Of a stretch of 64,000 nt of DNA, positions 9,292 through 17,794 are shown one piece after another. Both the position numbers and the translations under genes were made by a program. This DNA comes from Streptomyces rimosus. Its GTDB lineage: Bacteria > Actinomycetota > Actinomycetes > Streptomycetales > Streptomycetaceae. The notes under the pieces are model-generated. The model ran no database searches, was not told where the DNA came from, and saw only the letters and a program-made list of their open reading frames with translations. The stretch covers positions 4,340,001-4,404,000 of the forward strand of contig NZ_CP023688.1 in the NCBI RefSeq assembly GCF_008704655.1, read 5' to 3'. Numbering within the stretch: position 1 is the first letter of the stretch; every line of letters begins with the position of its first letter.

Positions 9292-10768
9292 CCCCCGGGC
9301 CTTACCGCCCCTGTTCACGACGGAGGACTGCGAACGCATGCCCGCCCAACAGGTGCACGACCTCTACCGGCACTATGTCAGCCGCTCCCAGGTCTCGCTG
9401 CTCGGCTCCTTCGGCTTCGGCCAGGACCTGGTCGACCACGCGGAGGGCTGCTGGATCACGCTGCGGGACGGGCGCCGCATCCTGGACTTCACCGGCGGGA
9501 TCGGCGTGCTCAACCACGGGCACAACCACCCCCGGCTCCTGGCGGCCCGCCGCCGCTTCGGCGAGCGGCGCGCGATGGAGGTCCACAAGAACTTCCTGTC
9601 GCCGTACGTGGCGGCGCTCAGCCACAACCTGGCCCGGCTGCTGCCCGGCGACCTGAACGTCAGCTACTTCCCCAACTCCGGCGCGGAGGCCGTCGAGGGC
9701 GCCGTGAAGCTGGCGTACAAGTACCACCGCGGGCACCGCGGCACGGTGCTGCACAGCGACATCTCCTTCCACGGCAAGCTGCTCGGCGCGGGCAGCCTCA
9801 CCGCCTCCCCCGAGGTGGACTTCCCCTACCCCCGCCTGCCCGGCACCGACCACTTCGCCTACGACGACCTGGAGTCCTTCGCGCTCGCCCTGGAACGGCA
9901 CCGGACGGGCAGCGGCGGCAGCGATGTGTACGCGGTGGTGCTGGAGCCGTTCAGCGCGTCCAGCGTGCGCGAGTGCTCGGAGGGGTTCCTGCGCGAGGTC
10001 CGCAGGCTGTGCACGGAGCAGGACATCGTCCTGGTCTTCGACGAGGTGTACACGGGCTGGGGACGGACGGGCACGCTCTTCCACTTCATGCGCCACCCCG
10101 GCCTGGTCCCCGACGTGGTGACCACCTCGAAGTCGTTCGGCGGCGGCAAGTCCTCCATCTCCGGCTACACCGCGCGCGAGCCGGTCTTCCGCGCCGCGTA
10201 CGACAACCACGCCGACGCGACGCTGCACAGCACCACGTACTACGGCTTCGGCGAGGAGACCGCGACCGCGCTGGAGGCCGTCTCCATCGCCGTCGAGGAC
10301 GACTATCCGGCGCGCGCCGTGCGGATCGGCGAGCGGCTGGGCGGCGGCCTCGCCGACCTCGCCGCCCGCCACCGCTCCCTGGTGAGCGGCACCTTCGGCC
10401 GGGGCGCGCTGCACGGCCTGTTCCTCAAGGACGGCAACCCCGGCCTGGACCGGCTGCTGCGCCTGGTGCCCTCGACCTTCGCCAGGGACCCGCGCGCCCG
10501 CCGCAAGCTCGTCACCGCCGCGGTGATCGCGTCCCTCTACCGCGACTTCGGCGTCCTGGCCTACTACGGCTCCAACCACGGCCTGCCGCTCATCGCCTCA
10601 CCGCCGCTGGTGGCCGAGGAGACCGAGGTCGAGGTCTTCCTCCAGGCGCTGGACTCGGTGCTGGAGCAGGGGGCCGCGCGGTTGCTGGCCCGCTTCGCCA
10701 AGGACGTACTGGCGCAGCACGTACCCGTACGGGGGAAGGAGGCCAAAGAGCAGGTGGTGGCGCGGTGA
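9284..10768 (+). CDS. Class III PLP aminotransferase (diaminobutyrate/ornithine type)
   Basis: 494 residues. PLP lysine K283 in TTSKSFGGGK; cofactor-binding FDEVYTGWGRTGTLF upstream; FPNSGAEAVEGAVKLA matches the class III phosphate-binding region. These enzymes move amino groups at omega positions, for example in diaminobutyrate or in oxidised primary alcohols of amino sugars. Placed directly before two alcohol-oxidising GMC flavoproteins, it may aminate the aldehyde they make, a pairing known from aminoglycoside pathways; that is inference. Coupled at both ends (8-base overlap before, GTGA after). Second aminotransferase of the block. Confidence 0.92.
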   Translation: MTDPRALPPLFTTEDCERMPAQQVHDLYRHYVSRSQVSLLGSFGFGQDLVDHAEGCWITLRDGRRILDFTGGIGVLNHGHNHPRLLAARRRFGERRAMEVHKNFLSPYVAALSHNLARLLPGDLNVSYFPNSGAEAVEGAVKLAYKYHRGHRGTVLHSDISFHGKLLGAGSLTASPEVDFPYPRLPGTDHFAYDDLESFALALERHRTGSGGSDVYAVVLEPFSASSVRECSEGFLREVRRLCTEQDIVLVFDEVYTGWGRTGTLFHFMRHPGLVPDVVTTSKSFGGGKSSISGYTAREPVFRAAYDNHADATLHSTTYYGFGEETATALEAVSIAVEDDYPARAVRIGERLGGGLADLAARHRSLVSGTFGRGALHGLFLKDGNPGLDRLLRLVPSTFARDPRARRKLVTAAVIASLYRDFGVLAYYGSNHGLPLIASPPLVAEETEVEVFLQALDSVLEQGAARLLARFAKDVLAQHVPVRGKEAKEQVVAR

Positions 10769-11109
10769 GCGGCGGACACCTGGTGGACGGCGGGCGGATG
10801 GCGCGGGCCCTGCGGGCGAGCGGGCTGCCTGCCCTCTGGGCGGACCGCTATCCGGCGCTCGCCGACCCGCTCGCGGGTGCGCGCGCTGCCGCGCATGTCA
10901 GCGGGTCGCTGGGGCGGCTGCCGGTCGCGTACCGCGTCGGGGCTGAGGTCGCTCTGCGTACGTCCGGGCTGGTCCTGGCGATGTGTTCCGCAACGCACAC
11001 CGCATACGACCGGCTGCCCGGCTTCGGCCGGCTCCTGGCCGTCACCGACTCCCTCGCGCTGTACGGCGGGCTGGACGGTGAACCGGACCCATGGACCGCC
11101 GCCTCATGA
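10765..11109 (+). CDS. Small protein of unknown function coupled to GMC oxidoreductase
   Basis: 114 residues from GTG 10765 (GTGA overlap with the preceding stop), ending inside the next gene by 19 bases. No known domain; Ala/Leu-rich, predicted mostly helical, no signal peptide. Because it sits translationally locked between the class III aminotransferase and a GMC flavoprotein, it may be a small partner subunit of the latter, as small subunits accompany some GMC or gluconate dehydrogenases. That is inference from position only. Confidence 0.72.
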   Translation: MSGGHLVDGGRMARALRASGLPALWADRYPALADPLAGARAAAHVSGSLGRLPVAYRVGAEVALRTSGLVLAMCSATHTAYDRLPGFGRLLAVTDSLALYGGLDGEPDPWTAAS

Positions 11110-12626
11110 CCCGCCGCCGCGCCCCCGCCCGCACCGTCTCCTGCGACGCCCTGGTCATCGGCTCCGGAGCCGGTGGCGCGGTCGCCGCGCTGGAGCTGGC
11201 GCGGGCCGGTCACCCCACCGTCGTCCTGGAGGAAGGCCCCCGGACGACCACCGCCGAACTCGCCGCGTCCGCCCCTGCCGCGAACCTGCGCCGCCTCTAC
11301 CGCGACGCCGGGCTGACCCCCATCCTCGGCAGCCCGGTCATCCCGTACGGCGAGGGCCGCTGCGTGGGCGGCAGCACGGTCGTCAACGGCGGGCTGCTGT
11401 GGGCACCGCCGGACGCGCTGCTGGACCGCTGGGCGCGGGTCATGGGCACCACCGACTACCGCGCCGAACGGCTGGCCGGGCACCTGAGCACGGTGTCCGA
11501 ACGGCTCGGCGCCGGCGAGCAGCCGCACGGCGACGGCAACGCGGACTCGCGGCTGCTCGCCGAGGCGGCCGACGCCCTGGGCTGGCGGTGGTCCGCCGCC
11601 CGGCGGGCCGCCCCCGGCTGCCGCCACCTGAACCGCTGCCCGACCGGCTGCCCCGGCGGCGCCAAGCGCAGCATGCTGGTCAGCTATCTGCCGGAGGCGG
11701 AGCGGTACGGGGCGGTCATCGAGCCCGGGACGCGGGCCGTGCTGCTGCGGCACGACGGCCGCACCGTGCACCGCGTTTCGGCCCTCGGCGGTCCGGACGG
11801 CCGTACCCGCATCGACTACCGGCCGCGTACGGTCTTCCTCGCCGCCGGGTCCGTCGGCAGCGCCCTCCTCCTCCAGCGCAGCGGCATCCACGCCCGCACC
11901 GCCGGGCGGGCCATGGGTTTCCACGTCAACTTCCGTCTGGTGGCCCGCTTCGCCGACCCGGTGCACGCCGGGCGGGGCACGATCTTCACGGCCCAGCTGC
12001 GGGAGTTCGAGGACCTGGGCATCCACGTGATGCCCGCCAACCTCACCCCCGGATCGCTCGCGGCGGCGCTCGCCGGGCACGGCCCCGCGGTGGTCAACCC
12101 GCTGCTGGCGGACCTGCCGCGGGTCGCGGTGTACACGGTGCAGGTACGGATGAGCGGACGGGTCGCCGTACGCCATCTGCCGGGCGGCGGACGCTCGTTG
12201 AGGCACCGAATGGCCCCGTACGACCGCGGCCTGCTGCGCTTCGCGCTCGGCCGGGCGGCGCGGCTGCTGTTCCGGGCGGGTGCCGTGGAGCTGTACCCGC
12301 CCTGTACCAGCGTACTGCGTTCGGAGAGCGCGGCACGGGAGTTCGCGGTCCGCGCGGACCCGCGCAGCTGGGACCTGGTGTGCGTCCACGCCATGGCGTC
12401 CTGCCCGATGGGGTGGTCAGCGCTGGGCGGGGTCTGCGACCAGCACGGCCGCCCGTACGGTTTCACGAACCTCCGGCTGTGCGACGCCTCGGTGCTGCCC
12501 GGACCGGCCGGGCTCAGCCCGCAGGGCACGGTCATGGCCTTCGCGCACGAGATCGCCGCCCGCTACCTCTCCTCACCCCCTCAGGTCCCCACGAGGAGGC
12601 ACTGTGACAGCGACACCCCATCCTGA
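11091..12626 (+). CDS. GMC-family FAD oxidoreductase (first of two)
   Basis: 511 residues; ATG 11091, or ATG 11106 five codons in. GMC fold: GSGAGGAVAALELARAG (FAD-binding), EGRCVGGSTVVNGG (GMC signature), and a C-terminal SCPMGWSALGG / LSPQGTVMAFAHE region. The usual catalytic HN pair is replaced by a more cholesterol-oxidase/GMC-outgroup pattern (CPMG, GLSPQGT). A cysteine-containing segment (C..NRCPTGCPGGAKRSM) resembles the motif of dehydrogenases that pass electrons onward rather than to oxygen. Likely oxidises an alcohol in the cluster product. Ends 23 bases inside the next gene. Confidence 0.9.
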   Translation: MDRRLMTRRRAPARTVSCDALVIGSGAGGAVAALELARAGHPTVVLEEGPRTTTAELAASAPAANLRRLYRDAGLTPILGSPVIPYGEGRCVGGSTVVNGGLLWAPPDALLDRWARVMGTTDYRAERLAGHLSTVSERLGAGEQPHGDGNADSRLLAEAADALGWRWSAARRAAPGCRHLNRCPTGCPGGAKRSMLVSYLPEAERYGAVIEPGTRAVLLRHDGRTVHRVSALGGPDGRTRIDYRPRTVFLAAGSVGSALLLQRSGIHARTAGRAMGFHVNFRLVARFADPVHAGRGTIFTAQLREFEDLGIHVMPANLTPGSLAAALAGHGPAVVNPLLADLPRVAVYTVQVRMSGRVAVRHLPGGGRSLRHRMAPYDRGLLRFALGRAARLLFRAGAVELYPPCTSVLRSESAAREFAVRADPRSWDLVCVHAMASCPMGWSALGGVCDQHGRPYGFTNLRLCDASVLPGPAGLSPQGTVMAFAHEIAARYLSSPPQVPTRRHCDSDTPS

Positions 12627-14331
12627 TACCGACGGCGCGCGGCACCGCGCCGAAGGCCGCCCGCGCGGCCTGCTCCGCCCCACCGGTCCCGTCGTGGACT
12701 GCGACATCGCCGTCATCGGCTCCGGCATGGGCGGCGCGACCCTGGCGTACGCCCTGCGCGGCACCGGCGCGCGGGTCCTGGTCGTCGAGCGCGGCGACTT
12801 CCTCCCCCGGGAGTGGCAGAACTGGTCCGCTCCCGCGGTCTTCACCGCCGGGCGCTACCGCAACGCCGAACCCTGGTACGACGCCGGCGCCGACCGCTAT
12901 TTCGACCCCGGCGTGCACTACTACGTCGGCGGCAACACCAAGGTCTTCGGCGCCACCCTGCCGCGCTTCCGGGAGGCCGACTTCGGTCCGGTGGAGCACG
13001 CGGAGGGCGTCTCGCGCGGCTGGCCGTTCCCGTACGGCGTGCTGGAGCCGCACTACGCGCGCGCCGAACGCCTCTACCGGGTGCACGGCGCGCGCGGGGC
13101 CGATCCGACCGACCCCTGGCGCTCGGGCGAGTACCCGTGGCCCGCGGTGGCCCACGAACCCCCGGTCGCCTCGCTCGCGGAGTCGCTGCGCGCCCAGGGT
13201 CTGAAGCCGTTCGCGCTGCCCACCGGCGTCGATCTGCGCGCGGACGGCGCGTGCCTGCGCTGCGCCACCTGCGACGGCTTCCCGTGCCTGGTCGAGGCCA
13301 AGAGCGACGCCGACGTGTGCGCGCTGCGTCCCGCGCTGGCCGCGGGCAACGTCTCGCTGCTGACCCGGACCACCGTCACCCGGCTGGTGACCGGCCCGTC
13401 CGGACGGCGGGTGACCACGGCGCTGGCCCAGTACGAGGGGAGGGAGCTGCGTATCCAGGCCGGGCGTTTCGTGCTGGCCTGCGGAGCGGTCAACACGGCC
13501 GCACTGCTGCTGCGTTCGGAGCCCGGCGCCCTGCGCACCGGCCCCGTACGGGAAACCGGCCTGGCCAACGGCTCCGGGCAGGCCGGGCGCAACTACATGG
13601 TGCACAACTCGACGTTCCTGATGGCCGTCGACCCGCGCCGCGCCGACGAGGTGGTGTTCCAGAAGACGCTGGGCGTCAACGACTGGTACCTGGGCAACGG
13701 CACCCACGGCCCGCTCGGCAACGTACAGGCCCTGGGCAAGCTGCGGGCCCCCTCGGCGGGCGGCCTGTGGCCCAGGGCCCCGCGCCCGCTGCTCGCCGCC
13801 GCCACCCGGCGCAGCATGGACCTCTACCTCACCAGCGAGGACCTACCGGTGCCGGACAACCGCGTGACGGTCGGCCCCAGGGAGCGGGTCGAGGTGCACT
13901 GGCGGCCGGTGAACCTGCCGCCGCACCGCGAACTGGTGCGCCGCGCCACGGCCATGATGCGCCGGGCGGGCTTCCCCCTGGTCTTCACCCGGCGGATGGG
14001 CATCGCCGTCAACTCGCACCAGTGCGGCACCGCGGTGGCCGGGGAGGACCCGGCGACCAGCGTCGTCGGCCCGGACTGCAAGGCGCACGAACTGGACAAC
14101 CTCTGGGTCGCGGACAGCTCCTGGTTCCCGTCCTCGGCGGCGGTCAACCCGGCGCTGACGATCGCCGCGAACGCGCTGCGGATCGCGCCCATGGTGGCGG
14201 GCATCGCGGACGTCGCGGAGGAGATGGAGGTGCCGTACGGGCCCGGGGCGGGCGACCCCCGGGACGGCGGCTCCGCGGGCCCGTGCCCCACCGGCGGCCC
14301 CCGGGGCGACCGAGGGACCGCGGGCCCATGA
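12604..14331 (+). CDS. GMC-family FAD oxidoreductase (second of two)
   Basis: 575 residues from GTG 12604, behind a strong AGGAGG. FAD motif GSGMGGATLAYALRG, then VGGNTKVFG, a cysteine cluster CLRCATCDGFPC, and the C-terminal catalytic region with NSHQCGTA (His) and NPALTIAAN (Asn), which is the classical HN pair of GMC enzymes. A Gly/Pro-rich tail of about 30 residues ends the protein. It is not a recent duplicate of the first GMC gene: the two differ throughout. It probably carries out the main alcohol oxidation of the pathway. Overlaps the next start by 4 bases (ATGA). Confidence 0.92.
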   Translation: MTATPHPDTDGARHRAEGRPRGLLRPTGPVVDCDIAVIGSGMGGATLAYALRGTGARVLVVERGDFLPREWQNWSAPAVFTAGRYRNAEPWYDAGADRYFDPGVHYYVGGNTKVFGATLPRFREADFGPVEHAEGVSRGWPFPYGVLEPHYARAERLYRVHGARGADPTDPWRSGEYPWPAVAHEPPVASLAESLRAQGLKPFALPTGVDLRADGACLRCATCDGFPCLVEAKSDADVCALRPALAAGNVSLLTRTTVTRLVTGPSGRRVTTALAQYEGRELRIQAGRFVLACGAVNTAALLLRSEPGALRTGPVRETGLANGSGQAGRNYMVHNSTFLMAVDPRRADEVVFQKTLGVNDWYLGNGTHGPLGNVQALGKLRAPSAGGLWPRAPRPLLAAATRRSMDLYLTSEDLPVPDNRVTVGPRERVEVHWRPVNLPPHRELVRRATAMMRRAGFPLVFTRRMGIAVNSHQCGTAVAGEDPATSVVGPDCKAHELDNLWVADSSWFPSSAAVNPALTIAANALRIAPMVAGIADVAEEMEVPYGPGAGDPRDGGSAGPCPTGGPRGDRGTAGP

Positions 14332-15338
14332 TCGTCGACCACGCCTACGACCTGGTCACCGACGACCTCTTCCTGCGCCTGGACGGACTGCTGCCGCACG
14401 CCGAGCTGTTCCTGAAGCTGGAAGGGCTCAACCCGGCCGGGTCGGTCAAGCTCAAGACCGCCACCGGCCTGGTCGAGGACGCCGAGCGGCGCGGCGTGCT
14501 GCGCCCCGGCGGCTCGCTGATCGAATCGTCCTCCGGCAACCTGGGCATCGCCCTGAGCGCGGTCTGCGCGGCCAAGGGCTACACCTTCACCTGCGTCACC
14601 GACCCGCACGTACCGCGGCAGAGCGTCGCCCTGATGCGCGCGTTCGGCGCCCACGTCTGCACCGTCGACACCCGCGACGGCAACGGCGGCTACCTGGGCA
14701 GCCGGATCGCGCTGATCCGCAGCGCCCTGGACCTCGACCCGACGCTGACCTGGCTCAACCAGTACGCCAACCCCGCCAACCCGGCCGTGCACGCGGCGCG
14801 CACCGCGGCCGCCGTGCTGCGCGAGATCCGCACCGTGGACTACCTCTTCGTCGGCGCCGGCACCACCGGCACCGTCATGGGCTGCGCCGCGCACTTCCGC
14901 CGCCACTCGCCCCGTACGACGGTCGTCGCGGTGGACGCCGAGGGCTCGGTGACCTTCGGCGGCCCGCCCGGCCCCCGCCGCATCCCGGGCCTGGGCACCA
15001 GCCGGGTGCCGGAGATCTGCCGCCCGCGCGAGGTGCACCGGCTGGTGTCGGTGCCCGAGCGGGACGCCGTACTGATGTGCCGCCGGCTCGCCCGCAGCCA
15101 CGGCCTGGCCGTCGGCGGCTCCACCGGTTCGGTGCTCAGCGCCGTGCTGCGGCTGCGGTCCGGCATCCCGCCGGGCGCCCGCGTGGTGGCGCTCTCCGCC
15201 GACCTCGGCGAGCGCTACCTGGACACCGTGTACGACGACGCCTGGGTCACCGGGCACTTCGGCGCGGCGGTGGCCGGACGGTCCGGCCGCCCCCGTCATT
15301 CCGGAACAACGCAGGCCGCCCCAGAGGAGGTTCGCTGA
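14328..15338 (+). CDS. SbnA-like PLP enzyme (cysteine-synthase fold)
   Basis: 336 residues. The fold is that of cysteine synthase, but the details match SbnA, which joins O-phosphoserine and glutamate on the way to 2,3-diaminopropionate: LEGLNPAGSVKLKTA with PLP lysine K41, IESSSGNLGIAL, the NGGYLGSRIA loop, WLNQYANPAN, GTSRVPEI, GGSTGS and a YLDTVYDD tail. The partner dehydrogenase SbnB is not in the window, so a different nucleophile or product is possible. It starts within the previous stop and ends right before the next ATG, so it is part of one message. Confidence 0.88.
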   Translation: MIVDHAYDLVTDDLFLRLDGLLPHAELFLKLEGLNPAGSVKLKTATGLVEDAERRGVLRPGGSLIESSSGNLGIALSAVCAAKGYTFTCVTDPHVPRQSVALMRAFGAHVCTVDTRDGNGGYLGSRIALIRSALDLDPTLTWLNQYANPANPAVHAARTAAAVLREIRTVDYLFVGAGTTGTVMGCAAHFRRHSPRTTVVAVDAEGSVTFGGPPGPRRIPGLGTSRVPEICRPREVHRLVSVPERDAVLMCRRLARSHGLAVGGSTGSVLSAVLRLRSGIPPGARVVALSADLGERYLDTVYDDAWVTGHFGAAVAGRSGRPRHSGTTQAAPEEVR

Positions 15339-16484
15339 ATGATCCCGCCCTCCCCCGTGAACGCCGCCCCGGCACCCGGCCGCCCCCGGCCCCCCGCCGC
15401 GCCGGGCGGCGGTGACGGTCCCCAGGCCCTACCGGACCCCGGGAGTCTCCAGGACCTGTACTGGCCGCCCGTCCACCCCTTCGAGTCCCTGGACCCGGAG
15501 CTGGTCCGCTTCGTGGCCGCTCCCCCGCCCGCACGGGCCGCCCTGCTCGCCCGCCTGCGCGCCGACCCCGAGGCGCACGGCCGCTTCCTCCACGACCACC
15601 TCGCCACCCTCTACGCCCACTCCCTCGGCTACCGCGACGGCCCGGCCGCGCACGCTCCCGACGACGACCTGGAGATCGCGCTGTACGCGGCCCGCACCCG
15701 CCTGGAGCACGAGTTCCTGACCTACGGCTGTTCCCCCGCGCCCGTACCGGACCTGCGCGGCCAGGAAGCCGCCGCAGACCATCTGGAAGCGCTCGCCGCC
15801 GACAACCCCGGCGCCTCCCACCCCCTCTTCCGCTTCCTCGCCACCGACGCGACCCGCGAGCAGATCGAGTACTTCCTGCGCTGCGAGTTGATCCGCAACG
15901 AGGTCGTGGACGACGAGGTCGCCCTGCTCGTCGTCGGGCTCCAGGGCCACCAGAAGGCGGTCGCCGCGTCCAACCTGTGGGACGAGTGCGGGCGCGGGCG
16001 GCTGGAGAACTTCCATACGTACTGGCTGCGCCGCCAGCTCGGCTCGTCCGCCGGCTGGGAAGCACTGGCCTCCTACCGCCGCGACCACCCCTGGTTCGCC
16101 AAGCCCACCTCCAACCTCTTCGCCGCGCTGCTGCTGCGCCCCGCCCGCGTCCAGGCCGCGTACGGCTGCTTCCTCGTCTTCGAAAGCTGGGTCGAACCAC
16201 ACTTCACCCTGCTCCTGGAGGGCATGACGCGGGTGGGCATCCACGACGACGACATGCGCGTGTACTACACCGCCCACACCCGTATCGACCCCCGCCACAG
16301 CCAGGACCTGTGCGACGGCCTGCGCGCCCAGCGCCCCCGGCTCACTCCCCGGGAGGTACGGGCCGCGCTGAACGGGGCCCACCTCGCGGTCGACACGGGT
16401 GTACGGCAGTACGACAGCATCCTGCGTCACTTGGAGACCATGGGCCCGCGGGGTGTACCCGCGCCACAGGCCGGGGACCACTGA
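15339..16484 (+). CDS. Haem-oxygenase-like diiron oxidase/oxygenase
   Basis: 381 residues; AGAGGAGG at 15323-15330 and ATG directly after the preceding stop. The metal-ligand pattern of this family (SznF, UndA, BesC, CADD) can be read: E216-x9-H226 (WDECGRGRLENFH) and H313-x3-D317-x2-H320 (HTRIDPRH), with acidic residues at 183-193 able to give the remaining ligand. A Pro-rich, probably disordered N-terminus covers about 35 residues. Known members N-hydroxylate amines or cleave C-C bonds of amino and fatty acids with O2. Beside an SbnA-like enzyme it may oxidise an amino acid; the substrate is unknown. Confidence 0.85.
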   Translation: MIPPSPVNAAPAPGRPRPPAAPGGGDGPQALPDPGSLQDLYWPPVHPFESLDPELVRFVAAPPPARAALLARLRADPEAHGRFLHDHLATLYAHSLGYRDGPAAHAPDDDLEIALYAARTRLEHEFLTYGCSPAPVPDLRGQEAAADHLEALAADNPGASHPLFRFLATDATREQIEYFLRCELIRNEVVDDEVALLVVGLQGHQKAVAASNLWDECGRGRLENFHTYWLRRQLGSSAGWEALASYRRDHPWFAKPTSNLFAALLLRPARVQAAYGCFLVFESWVEPHFTLLLEGMTRVGIHDDDMRVYYTAHTRIDPRHSQDLCDGLRAQRPRLTPREVRAALNGAHLAVDTGVRQYDSILRHLETMGPRGVPAPQAGDH

Positions 16485-16507
16485 CGCCGGCCGCGATCGG
16501 AGGAACC

Positions 16508-17530
16508 ATGACGGACCCGGACCGCAGCACCCGGCAGGCGGGCGCCACCGACGCCGTACTGACCCTGCCCGGCCCGATGCCCGACGGTCCCGGCGGCGTC
16601 ACGCTCGGGCTCGACATCGGCGGCACCGTCCTGAAATCCGCACTCGTCGCCCCCGACGGAACGGTCCGGTACGAGAGCCGCTGTTCCACCCGTGCCCAGG
16701 ACGGCCCCGACGCCGTGCTGCGCACCGTCCTCGACCATGCCGCCGAAACCCTGGCCAAGGCACGCGCCGAGGGCGAGGACGTGCGCGCGGTGGGCATCGC
16801 CTCCTGCGGGCTGGTGGACGAGGACGCGGGCACCGTGGTGTTCTCGGCCTCCATCCAGTGGCGCGATCTGCCGCTGCGACGGCTGGCGTCCGAGCATCTG
16901 GGCCTGCCGGTCGCGCTCGGGCACGACGTACGGTCCGGCGGCCTCGCCGAAGCGCGGCTGGGCGCCGGGCGCGGCCACCGGGTCGTCCTGTTCGTGCCCG
17001 TCGGTACGGGCGTGGGCGGTGCGCTGCTGCTGGACGGAAAGCCGTTCCCGGGCAGCCACTGGCGCTCGGCGGAGGTCGGCCACGTCGTCACCCGGCCGGA
17101 CGGCGACCCGTGCCCGTGCGGCCAGCGCGGCTGCCTGGACACCCTCGCGGGCGGTGTCGCCGTGGCCCGCCGCTACAACGAGCGCCGCGGCACGCTGCCC
17201 CCGGTCTCCGGCGCCGAAGAGGTGGCGAAGCGCGCGGCGGCGGGCGACCCGGCGGCCGTACGGGTGTGGGAGGAGGCCGCCGACGCGATGGCCCAGACCC
17301 TGCTGACGGCCGTCACCCTCTTCGACCCGGCCGTCCTCGTCCTGGGCGGCGGCCTCAGCCAGGCGGGCGAGCAGCTGCGCGCACCGCTGCGGCGCGGTCT
17401 CGAACGGCGGGCCGCCTTCCAGGCCCTGCCCGACCTCGTCTTCGCCCGGCTGGGCGAACGGGCGGGCCGGATCGGCGCCGGGCTGCTGGCCTGGGACCTC
17501 GTCCGTGCCTCCGAAGGCGTACGGACATGA
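16508..17530 (+). CDS. ROK-family sugar kinase
   Basis: 340 residues, GGAGGAACC before ATG. ATP-binding LGLDIGGTVLKSALV, the PVGTGVGGALLLDGK region, and the zinc motif CPCGQRGCLDTLAGG in which the usual Glu after GC is Asp. ROK members phosphorylate glucose, N-acetylmannosamine and related sugars, or are repressors; there is no DNA-binding domain here, so a kinase is likely. Last gene of the packed run, supporting a sugar or amino-sugar substrate for the pathway. Confidence 0.9.
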   Translation: MTDPDRSTRQAGATDAVLTLPGPMPDGPGGVTLGLDIGGTVLKSALVAPDGTVRYESRCSTRAQDGPDAVLRTVLDHAAETLAKARAEGEDVRAVGIASCGLVDEDAGTVVFSASIQWRDLPLRRLASEHLGLPVALGHDVRSGGLAEARLGAGRGHRVVLFVPVGTGVGGALLLDGKPFPGSHWRSAEVGHVVTRPDGDPCPCGQRGCLDTLAGGVAVARRYNERRGTLPPVSGAEEVAKRAAAGDPAAVRVWEEAADAMAQTLLTAVTLFDPAVLVLGGGLSQAGEQLRAPLRRGLERRAAFQALPDLVFARLGERAGRIGAGLLAWDLVRASEGVRT

Positions 17531-17794
17531 GCGGGCGCGCCCGCGTCCGGGCAGAAGCGGTCAGGGCCACGCCCGTACGCGGGCACGGCCCGCCCCAGCC
17601 GCACCCCCACGTCGGCTGCCGACCCGGCCCTGACCGGCCGTCCGGCCCCCGCTGACCGGGTCTGCCCGCGGCGCGGCGGACGCGGGGGAAACGGGCATGT
17701 ACACAGCAGTGGGCGCGGCGGACCGGGCCTGGAGGCCGTCGATCGGGTTCGCTTTCCCCAGCCGGGATCTCCGTCCTCGAAAGGGGCCCCGACC

